Source of the DNA: a virus
Strand: one strand, 5' to 3'
IMG/VR virus record: IMGVR_UViG_3300024495_000026
Span: 1 to 64,000 of that record
Length of the DNA stretch: 64,000 bases
Shown: piece after piece, positions 1 to 6,939 of the stretch
Layout of the letters: each line of letters begins with the position of its first letter
How positions within the stretch are numbered: position 1 is the stretch's first letter
Made by a program: the position numbers and the translations under genes
The notes under the pieces: model-generated
Told to the model about the DNA's origin: nothing
What the model saw: only the letters and a program-made list of their open reading frames with translations
Databases searched by the model: none

Positions 1-13
1 ACTTGAAAGATTT

Positions 14-211
14 TCATTGGTTTAGTTCCTCTGCAAGTCGAATCATATCACCTTTATCCAAAACAATTCTACCATCTTGAGCCGTAAAGAACTGCACTTT
101 TTCTGCAGCAAGACAAAGAATAGCAGCAACTAACTTTTCTTCAGTATCAGCACCAAAATTATTTCGGTGTTCCCATACTTCATTCATAAATTCTTGTGCT
201 CGTTCAGTCAT
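14..211 (-). CDS. Small protein of unknown function (65 aa)
   Basis: I do not recognise this family. The 65-residue product is acidic and probably helical, with no signal peptide or membrane segment. Its stop lies close to the window's left edge. Its start overlaps the stop of the next gene upstream (208-765) by 4 bases (ATGA type), so the two are probably translated together from one leftward transcript. Size and position fit the small accessory proteins common in T4-like cyanophages, but no function can be assigned. Confidence 0.6.
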   Translation of the reverse strand: MTERAQEFMNEVWEHRNNFGADTEEKLVAAILCLAAEKVQFFTAQDGRIVLDKGDMIRLAEELNQ

Positions 212-765
212 TTTACTTTACCGTGAATAGGACAATCAGCATTAACCCACTTGCGTTCTTCAGGCATTTCTTCGTTATCCATTACAGGACACTTACAACC
301 TTTCTTGACTGCTTCAGGAGAACCAGGAATAATACCATTCCATTCTTGATAGGTCATCGCATCCATTTCTTCCTCAGTGTAGTTAGGATTATCAGGTTGC
401 TCAAGACGCGAAAGTTTTGCTTTCAGGTCATAAATCTCATCTTCCAACCTGCGGAGTTCTTTAGAATAATCCTCTGCCATCATCAGTTCAAACTCTTCCG
501 AAATCTTACGCATATCTTCTTCACTACGCATATCATTAAATGCAAGCGAACAAGCACCTTTCATAATACCGATTTCATTATGTCCCATCGTGCGGGCAAC
601 AGTTCCAAAGAAACGGAAGAGTTGAATGGTGTTAATGTCTTCACAAGGAATCTCAAAAGTATAGTGCTCCTCGGGAAGAGTTTCATCGTCATACATCCCA
701 GATCCACCATAACTAGGAGTCCATTCAGTGTCAAACTGTACTTTGAGTTTTGCAGTGTAGGTCAT
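208..765 (-). CDS. Unknown protein with coiled coil and C-terminal Cys/His cluster (185 aa)
   Basis: The product has a beta-rich start, a charged helical stretch around residues 90-125 that looks like a coiled coil, and a C-terminal block with CKCP, a DN pair and CPIHG spaced about 25 residues apart. That Cys/His pattern could bind a metal; I infer this from spacing only. It is the first gene after a hairpin and sigma70-like promoter at 788-821 and is followed with a 4-base overlap by the 65-aa gene, so the two likely form an early or middle operon. The function is unknown. Confidence 0.65.
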   Translation of the reverse strand: MTYTAKLKVQFDTEWTPSYGGSGMYDDETLPEEHYTFEIPCEDINTIQLFRFFGTVARTMGHNEIGIMKGACSLAFNDMRSEEDMRKISEEFELMMAEDYSKELRRLEDEIYDLKAKLSRLEQPDNPNYTEEEMDAMTYQEWNGIIPGSPEAVKKGCKCPVMDNEEMPEERKWVNADCPIHGKVK

Positions 766-787
766 TGCTTTCGATGTCTATGTACCT

Positions 788-816
788 ACTATAAAACCTC
801 CTTGAGGACAAGTCAA
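788..816 (-). promoter_or_regulatory. Sigma70-like promoter for the 208-765 gene
   Basis: On the minus strand a TTGACT -35 box (811-816) and a TATAGT -10 box (788-793) are separated by exactly 17 bases, about 25 bases before the ATG at 765. This fits recognition by host RNA polymerase, as expected for early phage genes. The -35 box lies inside the hairpin at 797-821, so termination of the upstream gene and initiation of this one share the same bases. Confidence 0.6.
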
Positions 817-821
817 GGAGG
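793..821 (-). terminator. Hairpin terminator overlapping a promoter
   Basis: The arms CCTCCTTGA (797-805) and TCAAGGAGG (813-821) form a perfect 9-bp stem with a 7-base loop. On the minus strand the stem is followed by TTTTATAG. It lies 24 bases past the stop of the gene at 845-1018 and would end that transcript. Confidence 0.6.
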
Positions 822-844
822 CAGTGGACAGATTTTAAACTGGT

Positions 845-1018
845 CTATGTGGTCAAGAGTTTTCTACATATTTTTCTACAACTCTGCGTATCCTCATCAC
901 ATTCAGTCAGACATTCAAAGTAGGAATTCATAATTTCGTGCTGGTCTATAAACTCATCTAGCGTATTACCTATTTTTTTCCACCCAGCAAGTTGATTGTA
1001 AGAAATTAAATTGTGCAT
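845..1018 (-). CDS. Small cysteine-containing protein of unknown function (57 aa)
   Basis: An upstream in-frame ATG at 1045 would give 66 residues. I chose the ATG at 1018 because a strong GGAGGT ribosome site sits just before it. The product has Cys residues in its C-terminal half (ECLTECDE, then SCRKICRK), a spacing that could form disulphides or bind a metal. No family is recognised. It is followed by a hairpin at 797-821 and stands alone in its transcript. Confidence 0.6.
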   Translation of the reverse strand: MHNLISYNQLAGWKKIGNTLDEFIDQHEIMNSYFECLTECDEDTQSCRKICRKLLTT

Positions 1019-1089
1019 ATGACCTCCACGCACAAAGAATATCATAATAAAGAGTTTTCAGTTCATTTTTATGACCTTACTATTCTACC

Positions 1090-1112
1090 ACTATCTAGGA
1101 GGTTTATGTGGA
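1090..1112 (-). promoter_or_regulatory. Possible promoter motif shared with 2054-2076
   Basis: The minus strand of this gap carries CATAAAC, then about 10 bases later GATAGTGGTAGAATAG. The gap at 2045-2076 carries CATAAAC followed by AATAGTAGTAGAATAG. The shared block precedes a gene start in both places. A -10-like TAGAAT can be read in it, but there is no convincing -35 here, so the role is uncertain. Confidence 0.3.
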
Positions 1113-1126
1113 TTGCTTAATACAAC

Positions 1127-1444
1127 TTAATCACGATTTCTCCAATCACTTTCATTATCACGACTAAAGAAATCAATAATATCATCCGCACCATTAAATC
1201 CAGTGCGATGATTTGATGGATCTGGATCACCCAAATCCAATGCGTTCATAAAGTCATCTAGACTTCCTTCTTGCATATCTGGATTCGCAGCACGGCGTCT
1301 TGCTTGTCTTAGAAGTGTTGCAGCAGAACGATTTGCTTTTGCTAGTTTTTCACACCAAATCATATCACTTAACTCTACAGATTCGCCTTTTACAATTCGC
1401 TCACAGATTGCTTCAAGGCGAAGACGGTATTGAGTGGAGAGCAT
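1127..1444 (-). CDS. Unknown acidic-tailed protein (105 aa)
   Basis: The N-terminal half is basic and helical with an Arg-rich stretch (RQARRRAA, about residues 46-53). The C-terminal half is Asp-rich (DLGDPDPS, then GADDIIDFF). This basic-then-acidic layout could suit a small nucleic-acid or protein-binding factor, but no family is recognised. A late-type AATAAATA box at 1466-1473 lies just upstream, overlapping the stop of the preceding gene. Confidence 0.6.
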   Translation of the reverse strand: MLSTQYRLRLEAICERIVKGESVELSDMIWCEKLAKANRSAATLLRQARRRAANPDMQEGSLDDFMNALDLGDPDPSNHRTGFNGADDIIDFFSRDNESDWRNRD

Positions 1445-1464
1445 ATGTATTACTCAGATAATGA

Positions 1465-1704
1465 TTATTTATTTCTTGATTCTAACTCTTTCATCAACTC
1501 CTTTGCAAGTTGATTTGAGCGTCTCCACATCAAATACTTTACAATCGGATTTGCTGGATTATGTAGAATCCACCATTTCGTCTTTTCGTATTCTACTCTT
1601 GCAAGTTGAGTAAGCATATAAAATGCCTTTGCTACAGATTGATCAGTAACAATCAAGTAAGCAATACAAAAGAAAATGACGAAATATATGTATGTAGAAC
1701 TCAT
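1465..1704 (-). CDS. Small membrane-anchored protein (79 aa)
   Basis: Residues 5-20 are a hydrophobic stretch (YIYFVIFFCIAYLIV), suggesting one N-terminal transmembrane helix followed by a charged, helical cytoplasmic part. The start overlaps the stop of the next upstream ORF (1701-1874) by 4 bases. Small single-helix proteins are common in phage accessory regions, for example in membrane or lysis roles, but nothing here identifies one. Confidence 0.6.
   Translation of the reverse strand: MSSTYIYFVIFFCIAYLIVTDQSVAKAFYMLTQLARVEYEKTKWWILHNPANPIVKYLMWRRSNQLAKELMKELESRNK
1466..1473 (-). promoter_or_regulatory. T4-type late promoter box (AATAAATA)
   Basis: The minus strand reads AATAAATA about 22 bases before the ATG at 1444. 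It matches the ATAAATA core of T4-like late promoters and overlaps the stop of the gene at 1465-1704. Confidence 0.4.
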
Positions 1705-1874
1705 TGTCTCAGAGTTTTAAGATACTGTAATACTTGTTCACGAACTGCCATAAGTTCATTAAAGCACTTTTGATTGTGAGCACAGTTGCGAAGTTCTGGA
1801 TCTGGTTTCAAGACACTTTCTTCGAAAAGAGTGAGTCCGCGATTCCATTTATCAACTTGAGATTCTTCAGTCAT
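1701..1874 (-). CDS. Small protein of unknown function (57 aa)
   Basis: I translated this ORF by hand. It begins MTEESQVDKWNRG and ends KTLRQ, with two Cys (NCAHNQKC) near the middle. The start overlaps the stop of the upstream ORF (1867-2034) by 8 bases and its own stop overlaps the next start by 4 bases (ATGA). This chain of coupled overlaps is the main support for it being a real gene. It fills what would otherwise be a 160-base gap. No family is recognised. Confidence 0.55.
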   Translation of the reverse strand: MTEESQVDKWNRGLTLFEESVLKPDPELRNCAHNQKCFNELMAVREQVLQYLKTLRQ

Positions 1875-2034
1875 TTTTTACAACTTTAATGGGACAGGAA
1901 GGAATAACTTTGCGGATTTCTTGTACTATTTCAGTTCTTTGAACTTCACTTAATCCTACAACTTTAGTAAGACGATGAATCAGATTCAATGCATCACTGC
2001 AACTAATTATGGTTGATGCAAATAGAACAACCAT
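1867..2034 (-). CDS. Small protein of unknown function (55 aa)
   Basis: I translated this ORF by hand. It starts MVVLFASTII and ends IKVVKND, with a short hydrophobic N-terminus that may be a weak membrane or signal segment and a helical remainder. An AGGAGA ribosome site lies a few bases before the ATG, which fixes the start. It overlaps the next gene by 8 bases. The shared promoter-like motif at 2054-2076 lies directly upstream. No family is recognised. Confidence 0.55.
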   Translation of the reverse strand: MVVLFASTIISCSDALNLIHRLTKVVGLSEVQRTEIVQEIRKVIPSCPIKVVKND

Positions 2035-2053
2035 AGTTTTCTCCTATTCTACT

Positions 2054-2082
2054 ACTATTTAAGGTAGTTTATGATTTTTTAA
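2054..2082 (-). promoter_or_regulatory. Possible sigma70-like promoter upstream of the 55-aa ORF
   Basis: The minus strand shows TTAAAA (2077-2082), 17 bases, then AATAGT (2054-2059). ACTAC and GTAGT within it can pair as a short hairpin. The block resembles the one at 1090-1112 and the clearer TATAGT promoters at 788 and 45190. It is a moderate-to-weak match. Confidence 0.35.
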
Positions 2083-2085
2083 TAA

Positions 2086-2457
2086 TTAATCCCAACTCAC
2101 ATTTTGCACTAGGAATCCAGGCATTACATAAGTCCAAGCACCAAGTTCCTGAACACCACCAACTTTATATTCCCATTTGTATTCGAATTGATTATGACTA
2201 TCCCAAGTCATATATCCTTGTTCTTTATCAAAGCGTCCTTTGATAGTCAGACTATGCTTGTTGGAATAAATGTTGCGAGTGCGTAGTGCTCCACCTTTCT
2301 CGCGAGTTTCAATCACCACACATACATCGGGATAAGTTTGAATACCTGCTTCCAAAAGACAAGGTGTTTCATATCTAAATGGTCGATAAGTTTTAGTCTC
2401 CTGAGCAAATACAGGAGAAGAAAACAACAGTGCAGCGAGAATAATCAGTTTTTTCAT
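2086..2457 (-). CDS. Secreted/periplasmic protein of unknown function (123 aa)
   Basis: The N-terminus is a textbook Sec signal peptide: MKK, a hydrophobic core (LIILAALLFSS), then a PVFAQ cleavage site after about residue 18. The mature part is beta-rich with two Cys (TPCLLE and DVCVV) that could form a disulphide in the periplasm. A phage-encoded exported protein suggests a role at the host envelope, such as superinfection exclusion or lysis timing, but that is inference. Its start overlaps the stop of the 72-aa gene upstream by 4 bases. Confidence 0.65.
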   Translation of the reverse strand: MKKLIILAALLFSSPVFAQETKTYRPFRYETPCLLEAGIQTYPDVCVVIETREKGGALRTRNIYSNKHSLTIKGRFDKEQGYMTWDSHNQFEYKWEYKVGGVQELGAWTYVMPGFLVQNVSWD

Positions 2458-2672
2458 TTCACAATGCTCCAGTGCTCATTACCAGTTTTAGGAACCCAAG
2501 TACAATATTGTCGATTGATGGAAACCAAAAAGAGTTTATCATCAGTTTCTTGTTCTACTTGCATTGCATGAAAAGATTGCATAATGTTCACGAATCGATT
2601 CTTTGCCTTTGAACTCAGCGGAATCACATTCACAAATTGTTTCTTAATCTTTGAAGTTTTCATAGAGTTCAT
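2454..2672 (-). CDS. Small basic protein of unknown function (72 aa)
   Basis: A short, Lys-rich N-terminal half is followed by a segment with several aromatic residues near the end. No domain is recognised. It is coupled to the secreted protein downstream by a 4-base ATGA overlap, so the pair probably shares a transcript and perhaps a task. An alternative start, MKTSKIKK, lies three codons in; the ribosome site does not decide clearly between them. Confidence 0.55.
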   Translation of the reverse strand: MNSMKTSKIKKQFVNVIPLSSKAKNRFVNIMQSFHAMQVEQETDDKLFLVSINRQYCTWVPKTGNEHWSIVK

Positions 2673-2710
2673 AATTTTTCAACCTCCACAAAGGTAATTG
2701 TACAGAGTTT

Positions 2711-3136
2711 TCAAAGGTGTGTCAAGTAATCCAGGTATTCTTCAAAAAGAACTTCTTCCATTTGAAATGCTTGTTGTTCCCATGGTTGGTCTTCATAGTC
2801 CGTCTGAGAGAAGTCTATGCCCCTCCAGTGTCTCTTTCCGTGTTTATCCTTTAGAGCGCCTGTAACATGCTGATAGACATGCCAGAGTTCATGTAGGAGG
2901 GTTCTGGTGTAGTGATCTGGAGTCATTTGATTGTGCATTTCAATCTCAAATGCACGGGGTCTCCAATCACAATCAGTCACACCAACCCAACCATAAACAC
3001 CATCACGCAACATCCCACGATGATGCACAGCGATTTCAATTTTATGTTTGGGAAGGTGCTTTGAAATGAACCATTCAACTACACTTTTGCAGCGTTTTTT
3101 ACTGTAGTTGTATCCAGAAGTTTCAAGCAAAAGCAT
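2711..3136 (-). CDS. SprT-like/zincin metalloprotease-type protein (141 aa)
   Basis: The sequence LLHELWHVYQH holds an HExxH zinc motif at residues 82-86 (His82, Glu83, His86). A PWEQQA motif follows at 118-123, where Glu120 is a plausible third zinc ligand, as in gluzincins with a C-terminal ExxxA element. At about 140 residues it matches a compact single-domain SprT/IrrE-like metallopeptidase. Possible roles are processing a phage or host protein; no substrate is indicated. Its start overlaps the small membrane ORF upstream by 14 bases. Confidence 0.7.
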   Translation of the reverse strand: MLLLETSGYNYSKKRCKSVVEWFISKHLPKHKIEIAVHHRGMLRDGVYGWVGVTDCDWRPRAFEIEMHNQMTPDHYTRTLLHELWHVYQHVTGALKDKHGKRHWRGIDFSQTDYEDQPWEQQAFQMEEVLFEEYLDYLTHL

Positions 3137-3227
3137 TGATAATCACCTGAGAAAGACGGACACCCCAGTTCATCAAAATCATAAAAGATGCGACAAAAAT
3201 CAGTCTGTCTAAATTGGAAAACCTCAT
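3123..3227 (-). CDS. Possible 34-aa single-span membrane peptide
   Basis: From the ATG at 3227 the product is MRFSNLDRL followed by a hydrophobic helix (IFVASFMILMNWG) and a short tail. A longer in-frame ORF begins at 3320, but it would run through the strong hairpin at 3257-3287, so I prefer the short start. It overlaps the metalloprotease gene by 14 bases. Support is modest because it is short. Confidence 0.4.
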   Translation of the reverse strand: MRFSNLDRLIFVASFMILMNWGVRLSQVIINAFA

Positions 3228-3251
3228 AAGGTCTCTTATGTGTCTCCAACT

Positions 3252-3257
3252 ACTATA
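3252..3257 (-). promoter_or_regulatory. TATAGT -10-like box abutting a hairpin
   Basis: The minus strand has TATAGTAG directly after the hairpin at 3257-3287, 25 bases before the ATG at 3227. The hexamer 17 bases upstream (TCCAGA) is a poor -35. The layout repeats the hairpin-plus-TATAGT design at 788-821. Confidence 0.4.
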
Positions 3258-3287
3258 AGACCCTCCAGAGCGATTCTGGAGGGTCTT
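3257..3287 (-). terminator. Strong hairpin after the TPR-methyltransferase-oxygenase gene
   Basis: A perfect 13-bp stem (3257-3269 with 3275-3287, core ACCCTCCAGA) and a 5-base loop lie 20 bases past the stop of the gene at 3307-5148. There is no long T tract after it on the minus strand, so it may be a terminator or an RNA 3'-end protector. Confidence 0.6.
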
Positions 3288-3306
3288 AGGACAGTTTCTG
3301 AAGTGT

Positions 3307-5148
3307 CTACTCAGTGTCAAAAAAGAACATTTGCCAAAGTCTGCTGTTTTCTTTTATTGTTCCAAAATATTGTGATGCCGAATGAATAGCACTAGCATCA
3401 AAAATCACAAGACGATTATAAACATTTCCAAGAACATCTACAGGTTCAAATGGTGTTCCATCTAAGTGACAATCTCCAGGAATATCTTTCCATGAAGCAT
3501 CCCATCCTTCGTCGAAATAAGTTCTTGCTCTTGTTTTTTTGTGAGCATATAATGTAGTCCCACATTGATATGGAGCGTCTGGTGTGAGATATAACATCCC
3601 TCCCCATTTCTGACTATCACAATGATAAACTAATGGTTCGCCAGACCAAGCAATTTGAAATCTACCATTCATTCCATGTTCTTCCCATTTTGTAATGGTT
3701 TTTCCCATAATCTCTTCAAATCTTTCTTTGAGACCTGGAAATAAAAACTGTTGTTCTGTTCGCCTACCAATAAATCCTCTACCAAATCCACCTTCAACAT
3801 AATCTTGATTTAGTGCAAACTCCCTTACTTGGTCTGGATCATCATAAAAATTATCTACAATCCAAGAAGTTGGTTTTGAATTCACACTCAAGTTAAAAAA
3901 ATCTGGTTCTTCTCCCGATGAACTTAAAATATATTCTTTTGCATGATGAGTCCCTTCAATAATTGATTTCATCTTATTGATAATATTTTCATCAACTAGA
4001 TCTGGATGTACCCACCAATCTTCAAAATTAGACTTTCCATCAGGTGACAAATCATTCGCCACTAAAATATAACCTTTACTTGTTAGAAATTCTCTTGATT
4101 TTTCTCGGAAAGATCTTGTGACATCTACATAATAATCATGTTCATAAGTAATCACTGCAAATTTGTATTTGTCAAAAGGAACTCTCAACATACACTCATA
4201 AGTATTTCTTGCTGGTTCGATATCTAACTGCAGATAATCAATAGTATTTCCTTCAAAGTTTTCTTTTAGTAATTTTTCATAATCAATTGTCAGGGCATTG
4301 TCATGAAGCAGTTTTGCACTTCTATTATTTCTGTAGTTGTTTATAAACTTCTCATCATACTCAATAGAAACACCAGTCCAACCAAAAGTCTTTTCAAGTA
4401 GTGCAGTATTATTGCCCTTAAATGGGTCGGCACCACCAATCTCAAGGAATGTTCCATTCTTTTTTCCATTGAGCATTGAAAGAATAAACATATCTTGATA
4501 AACTTGAGAATAGTTTCTCTCAATGATGGATGAGTTATCAAACTTAAATCTTAGTTTTGAGTAATCTTCTTTTGTGTAAGTATGAAATGCTTGAGATTCT
4601 GGACCTGAACCAAGACGAGTTACATTATCTTCTACTGATCTCTTGTGAGTTTCATCCATTTCATTCCAATAATCATCAACTAAAGAATGAAAAAGTTTTC
4701 TGGATTCCATTCCTCTTCCCCACCACCAAGCAGAAACTGCTTTCTGGAAGATGAGTAGATATTTTCCTTTGAACTCTGGAAGATCTAGTACATCGTCTAT
4801 AGTTTGTTGAAGACCTAGATTTGCATATGTGTAAGAATTTTGCCATTCTTGCTTTCTTTCATATAACAAAGAAAGGAAATAATATGCTTCTGGTCTTTGT
4901 GGAAGAAGGTTGAGTGCGTTCTCAAGAAGAACTTTTTCTGTGCCATCTCTTGATCCCTGAGACTTATAACAGAATGATGCTCTTATGAGTGCTTGATATG
5001 CAAGATTATCATTTTCTGCTCTTTCTGCTGCCCTCAAATAATAAGTATGAGCAGGAGCAGTATGACCTTCGTTTTCATACCATTTAGCAAGATTATAGTT
5101 CTTTTCTGCGTTTTCAGTATCTAAACTAAATTCAAGTAGTTCATTCAT
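3307..5148 (-). CDS. TPR / FkbM-like methyltransferase / Fe(II)-2OG oxygenase-like fusion (613 aa)
   Basis: Three parts are visible. Residues 1-190 are helical TPR-like repeats (AYQALIRASFCYKSQG, AYYFLSLLYERKQEW). Residues about 213-390 look like an FkbM-type SAM methyltransferase, with the glycine loop TFLEIGGADPFKGNN near 229 and DYLQLDIEPA downstream. Residues about 420-613 resemble a DUF6445-type dioxygenase: YHCDSQKWGGMLYLTPD near 508 supplies a His-x-Asp pair, and FDASAIHSAS near 588 supplies the distal His. FkbM enzymes O-methylate sugars and similar acceptors. A methyltransferase and an oxygenase in one chain suggest two-step modification of a glycan or protein. It overlaps the propeller gene upstream by 8 bases. 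Confidence 0.75.
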   Translation of the reverse strand: MNELLEFSLDTENAEKNYNLAKWYENEGHTAPAHTYYLRAAERAENDNLAYQALIRASFCYKSQGSRDGTEKVLLENALNLLPQRPEAYYFLSLLYERKQEWQNSYTYANLGLQQTIDDVLDLPEFKGKYLLIFQKAVSAWWWGRGMESRKLFHSLVDDYWNEMDETHKRSVEDNVTRLGSGPESQAFHTYTKEDYSKLRFKFDNSSIIERNYSQVYQDMFILSMLNGKKNGTFLEIGGADPFKGNNTALLEKTFGWTGVSIEYDEKFINNYRNNRSAKLLHDNALTIDYEKLLKENFEGNTIDYLQLDIEPARNTYECMLRVPFDKYKFAVITYEHDYYVDVTRSFREKSREFLTSKGYILVANDLSPDGKSNFEDWWVHPDLVDENIINKMKSIIEGTHHAKEYILSSSGEEPDFFNLSVNSKPTSWIVDNFYDDPDQVREFALNQDYVEGGFGRGFIGRRTEQQFLFPGLKERFEEIMGKTITKWEEHGMNGRFQIAWSGEPLVYHCDSQKWGGMLYLTPDAPYQCGTTLYAHKKTRARTYFDEGWDASWKDIPGDCHLDGTPFEPVDVLGNVYNRLVIFDASAIHSASQYFGTIKENSRLWQMFFFDTE

Positions 5149-6115
5149 TGATAAAATCCTCCACCAAAGATTGCGAAACTTTTAAAATATATGCGGCATT
5201 ATCCTGTGCGCCAAAGGTAATCAAGAAATCATCTTGGTATGCTGCAAGACCACAACAGAATTCTATTTTCATATTCAAAAATGAAAATAGTTTTGAAAAC
5301 TTTTGGGTTTTAAATTCTTTGTCCCAATAAACAAATCTGTGACGATATGTTGCGTTTTTTCTTCCTTGCTCACTATTATATAATTCAGTCTCGTGAATTA
5401 ATGTTAGATATCCATTTTTCCATTTAATAACTTGAGAACCACCTCTCAGGTCATTCATTCCTTCAGTTTTTGAATTAGTTTCAAAAACTTTAGTTTCTCC
5501 GCCATTAGGATCAAACTTCATTAAACATGTTGGATTTGTCCATTTCATTAGATGAAATGGTTTATCCTCAATAGGAGTACAGTTTTTCATACAGTATTCA
5601 TTATCTGGTGGTGGTCCTGGAATACGGTATCTAGATACTTCTTTGACTTCCGAATCTGTAAATTCAAGTTCTGAAAGTTCCATCCTTCCAGTTCCTTTTG
5701 TATCTAAATCTCTCCTTACTCCGCAAATGTAAATACGATCATCCCAGTTAATTAATCTGCAGTCTTCTAAACCAACAAATTCCCATTGTGGTTTATATGT
5801 ATCAAATTTGGAGGTATCTATTTTAGTAGAATAAACTACCTCTAAATTTTCATCAAGTTCCGCAATATAATTTGTGGTCCTTAAGTGCATATCATTCTCT
5901 GGATGAATGTATGACAATGGACCCCAAAGATGTTCAAATCTATTCAATTCTGCATGATAAAGCGTATAGTTGACATTTCTGATATTTACTATTATCTTGC
6001 CGTTTACTACAAGAACTGATGGGTTTGTGAGAGATGGTCCTGATAAATCTTGTGGGTTTATAAGTAATGGTTTTACTTTTCCACCATTTTTGAGAGCAAA
6101 TTTTACAAAGTTCAT
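5141..6115 (-). CDS. Five-bladed propeller, GH130/GH43-like protein (324 aa)
   Basis: The sequence repeats beta-blade signatures: NPSVLVVNGKIIVNIRNVNY near the start, GLEDCRLINWDDRIYICGVRRD at about 117-138, and later CGLAAYQDDFLITFGAQD. The GxEDxR element followed by a strand matches the active-site blade of GH130-type glycoside phosphorylases and related propeller hydrolases. It may act on a sugar chain or only bind one; the full catalytic set cannot be confirmed here. It is coupled by an 8-base overlap to the methyltransferase-oxygenase fusion, suggesting a joint carbohydrate role. Confidence 0.6.
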   Translation of the reverse strand: MNFVKFALKNGGKVKPLLINPQDLSGPSLTNPSVLVVNGKIIVNIRNVNYTLYHAELNRFEHLWGPLSYIHPENDMHLRTTNYIAELDENLEVVYSTKIDTSKFDTYKPQWEFVGLEDCRLINWDDRIYICGVRRDLDTKGTGRMELSELEFTDSEVKEVSRYRIPGPPPDNEYCMKNCTPIEDKPFHLMKWTNPTCLMKFDPNGGETKVFETNSKTEGMNDLRGGSQVIKWKNGYLTLIHETELYNSEQGRKNATYRHRFVYWDKEFKTQKFSKLFSFLNMKIEFCCGLAAYQDDFLITFGAQDNAAYILKVSQSLVEDFINE

Positions 6116-6133
6116 AATAAAATAAAGTAATAA

Positions 6134-6889
6134 TTATTTTTCTTGAGATTGAATTTTTTCCTTGAGAGTATTTATTTGATCTTGTTGATCCTTAATTGCC
6201 TCTATCAACACACCAATTATATTACCATAAGATAAGGTTTTTGTACCATCTGCATCAGTCTCTACAAGTTCTGGAATAACTTCCTCTACCTCTTGTGCAA
6301 TCAGACCAAGAGAGGACTTATTGTTTTCTATCCAATCAAATCTAACTCCTTGAAGTCTTTGAACTAGTGCAATAGAGTCTTCAATAGGTCTTATATTTGT
6401 TTTCTTATTTCTATCAGATAGTGAGTTTACAGTAGTTGCGTTTAATGTTCCTGTTGATGGATTAAAATATAGTTTTGTTGTTGATACATTTGCTGCAGAT
6501 AAAGAACCTGATGTAGAAGATGTAAAGGTTACATATCTATTTGCGTTCGTTGAAGTATCATCAGTAATAGTAACTCCTGCTGATGCCCAAGTAGAATCAC
6601 CTCTTAAAAATGTTGTCGCATCAGCAGTTCCAGTTGCTAATCTTGCAGTAGGAACAGTTCCAGATGAAAGATTAGAAGCGTTTAAGGTTGTTAAACTGGC
6701 ACCAGATCCACTGAATGAAGTTGCAGTAATAATACCAGTGGTGTTTATACTTGCAGTGGAAAGTAATGTCTGTGCTGTTTGTGCAATACCAGAAAGAACT
6801 TGTCCACTCGGAATAGTAATTCCATAAGTAAATGTAGGAGCACCTGTTCCTGCGTTGTTTATAACCCTATCTACTCTAAGTTCAGACAT
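6134..6889 (-). CDS. Tail fibre protein with C-terminal S74 intramolecular chaperone (251 aa)
   Basis: The N-terminal 150 residues are Ser/Thr/Gly-rich fibre repeats. From about residue 155 the protein carries the Peptidase_S74 (endosialidase-type chaperone) pattern: LSDRNKKTNIRPI with the cleavage Ser, then VRFDWI, LGLIAQEVEEVIPELV, YGNIIGVLIEAI and a final coiled coil. S74 domains trimerise a beta fibre and then cut themselves off. The protein is short for a fibre, so it may form the tip piece of a longer one. It shares this end with the large fibre at 31198-34230. Confidence 0.85.
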   Translation of the reverse strand: MSELRVDRVINNAGTGAPTFTYGITIPSGQVLSGIAQTAQTLLSTASINTTGIITATSFSGSGASLTTLNASNLSSGTVPTARLATGTADATTFLRGDSTWASAGVTITDDTSTNANRYVTFTSSTSGSLSAANVSTTKLYFNPSTGTLNATTVNSLSDRNKKTNIRPIEDSIALVQRLQGVRFDWIENNKSSLGLIAQEVEEVIPELVETDADGTKTLSYGNIIGVLIEAIKDQQDQINTLKEKIQSQEK

Positions 6890-6907
6890 TTTTAGTAACT
6901 TTTTAGT

Positions 6908-6915
6908 TATTTATT
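6908..6915 (-). promoter_or_regulatory. Late promoter box (AATAAATA)
   Basis: The minus strand reads GAATAAATAA about 20 bases before the ATG at 6889. It matches the T4-like late -10 element and drives the S74 fibre gene and probably the two genes after it. Confidence 0.55.
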
Positions 6916-6939
6916 CTTAAGGATCCTCTGAATGAAGTA

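Noticed and set aside
196-933. Plus-strand 245-residue ORF across the left edge
   Set aside because: It is antisense to two coupled minus-strand genes and crosses their promoter and terminator. Composition is Phe/His/Arg-rich, as expected of a shadow.
3228-3320. Longer reading of the small membrane peptide to 3320
   Set aside because: It would translate through a perfect 13-bp hairpin and the TATAGT box and overlap the end of the previous gene.
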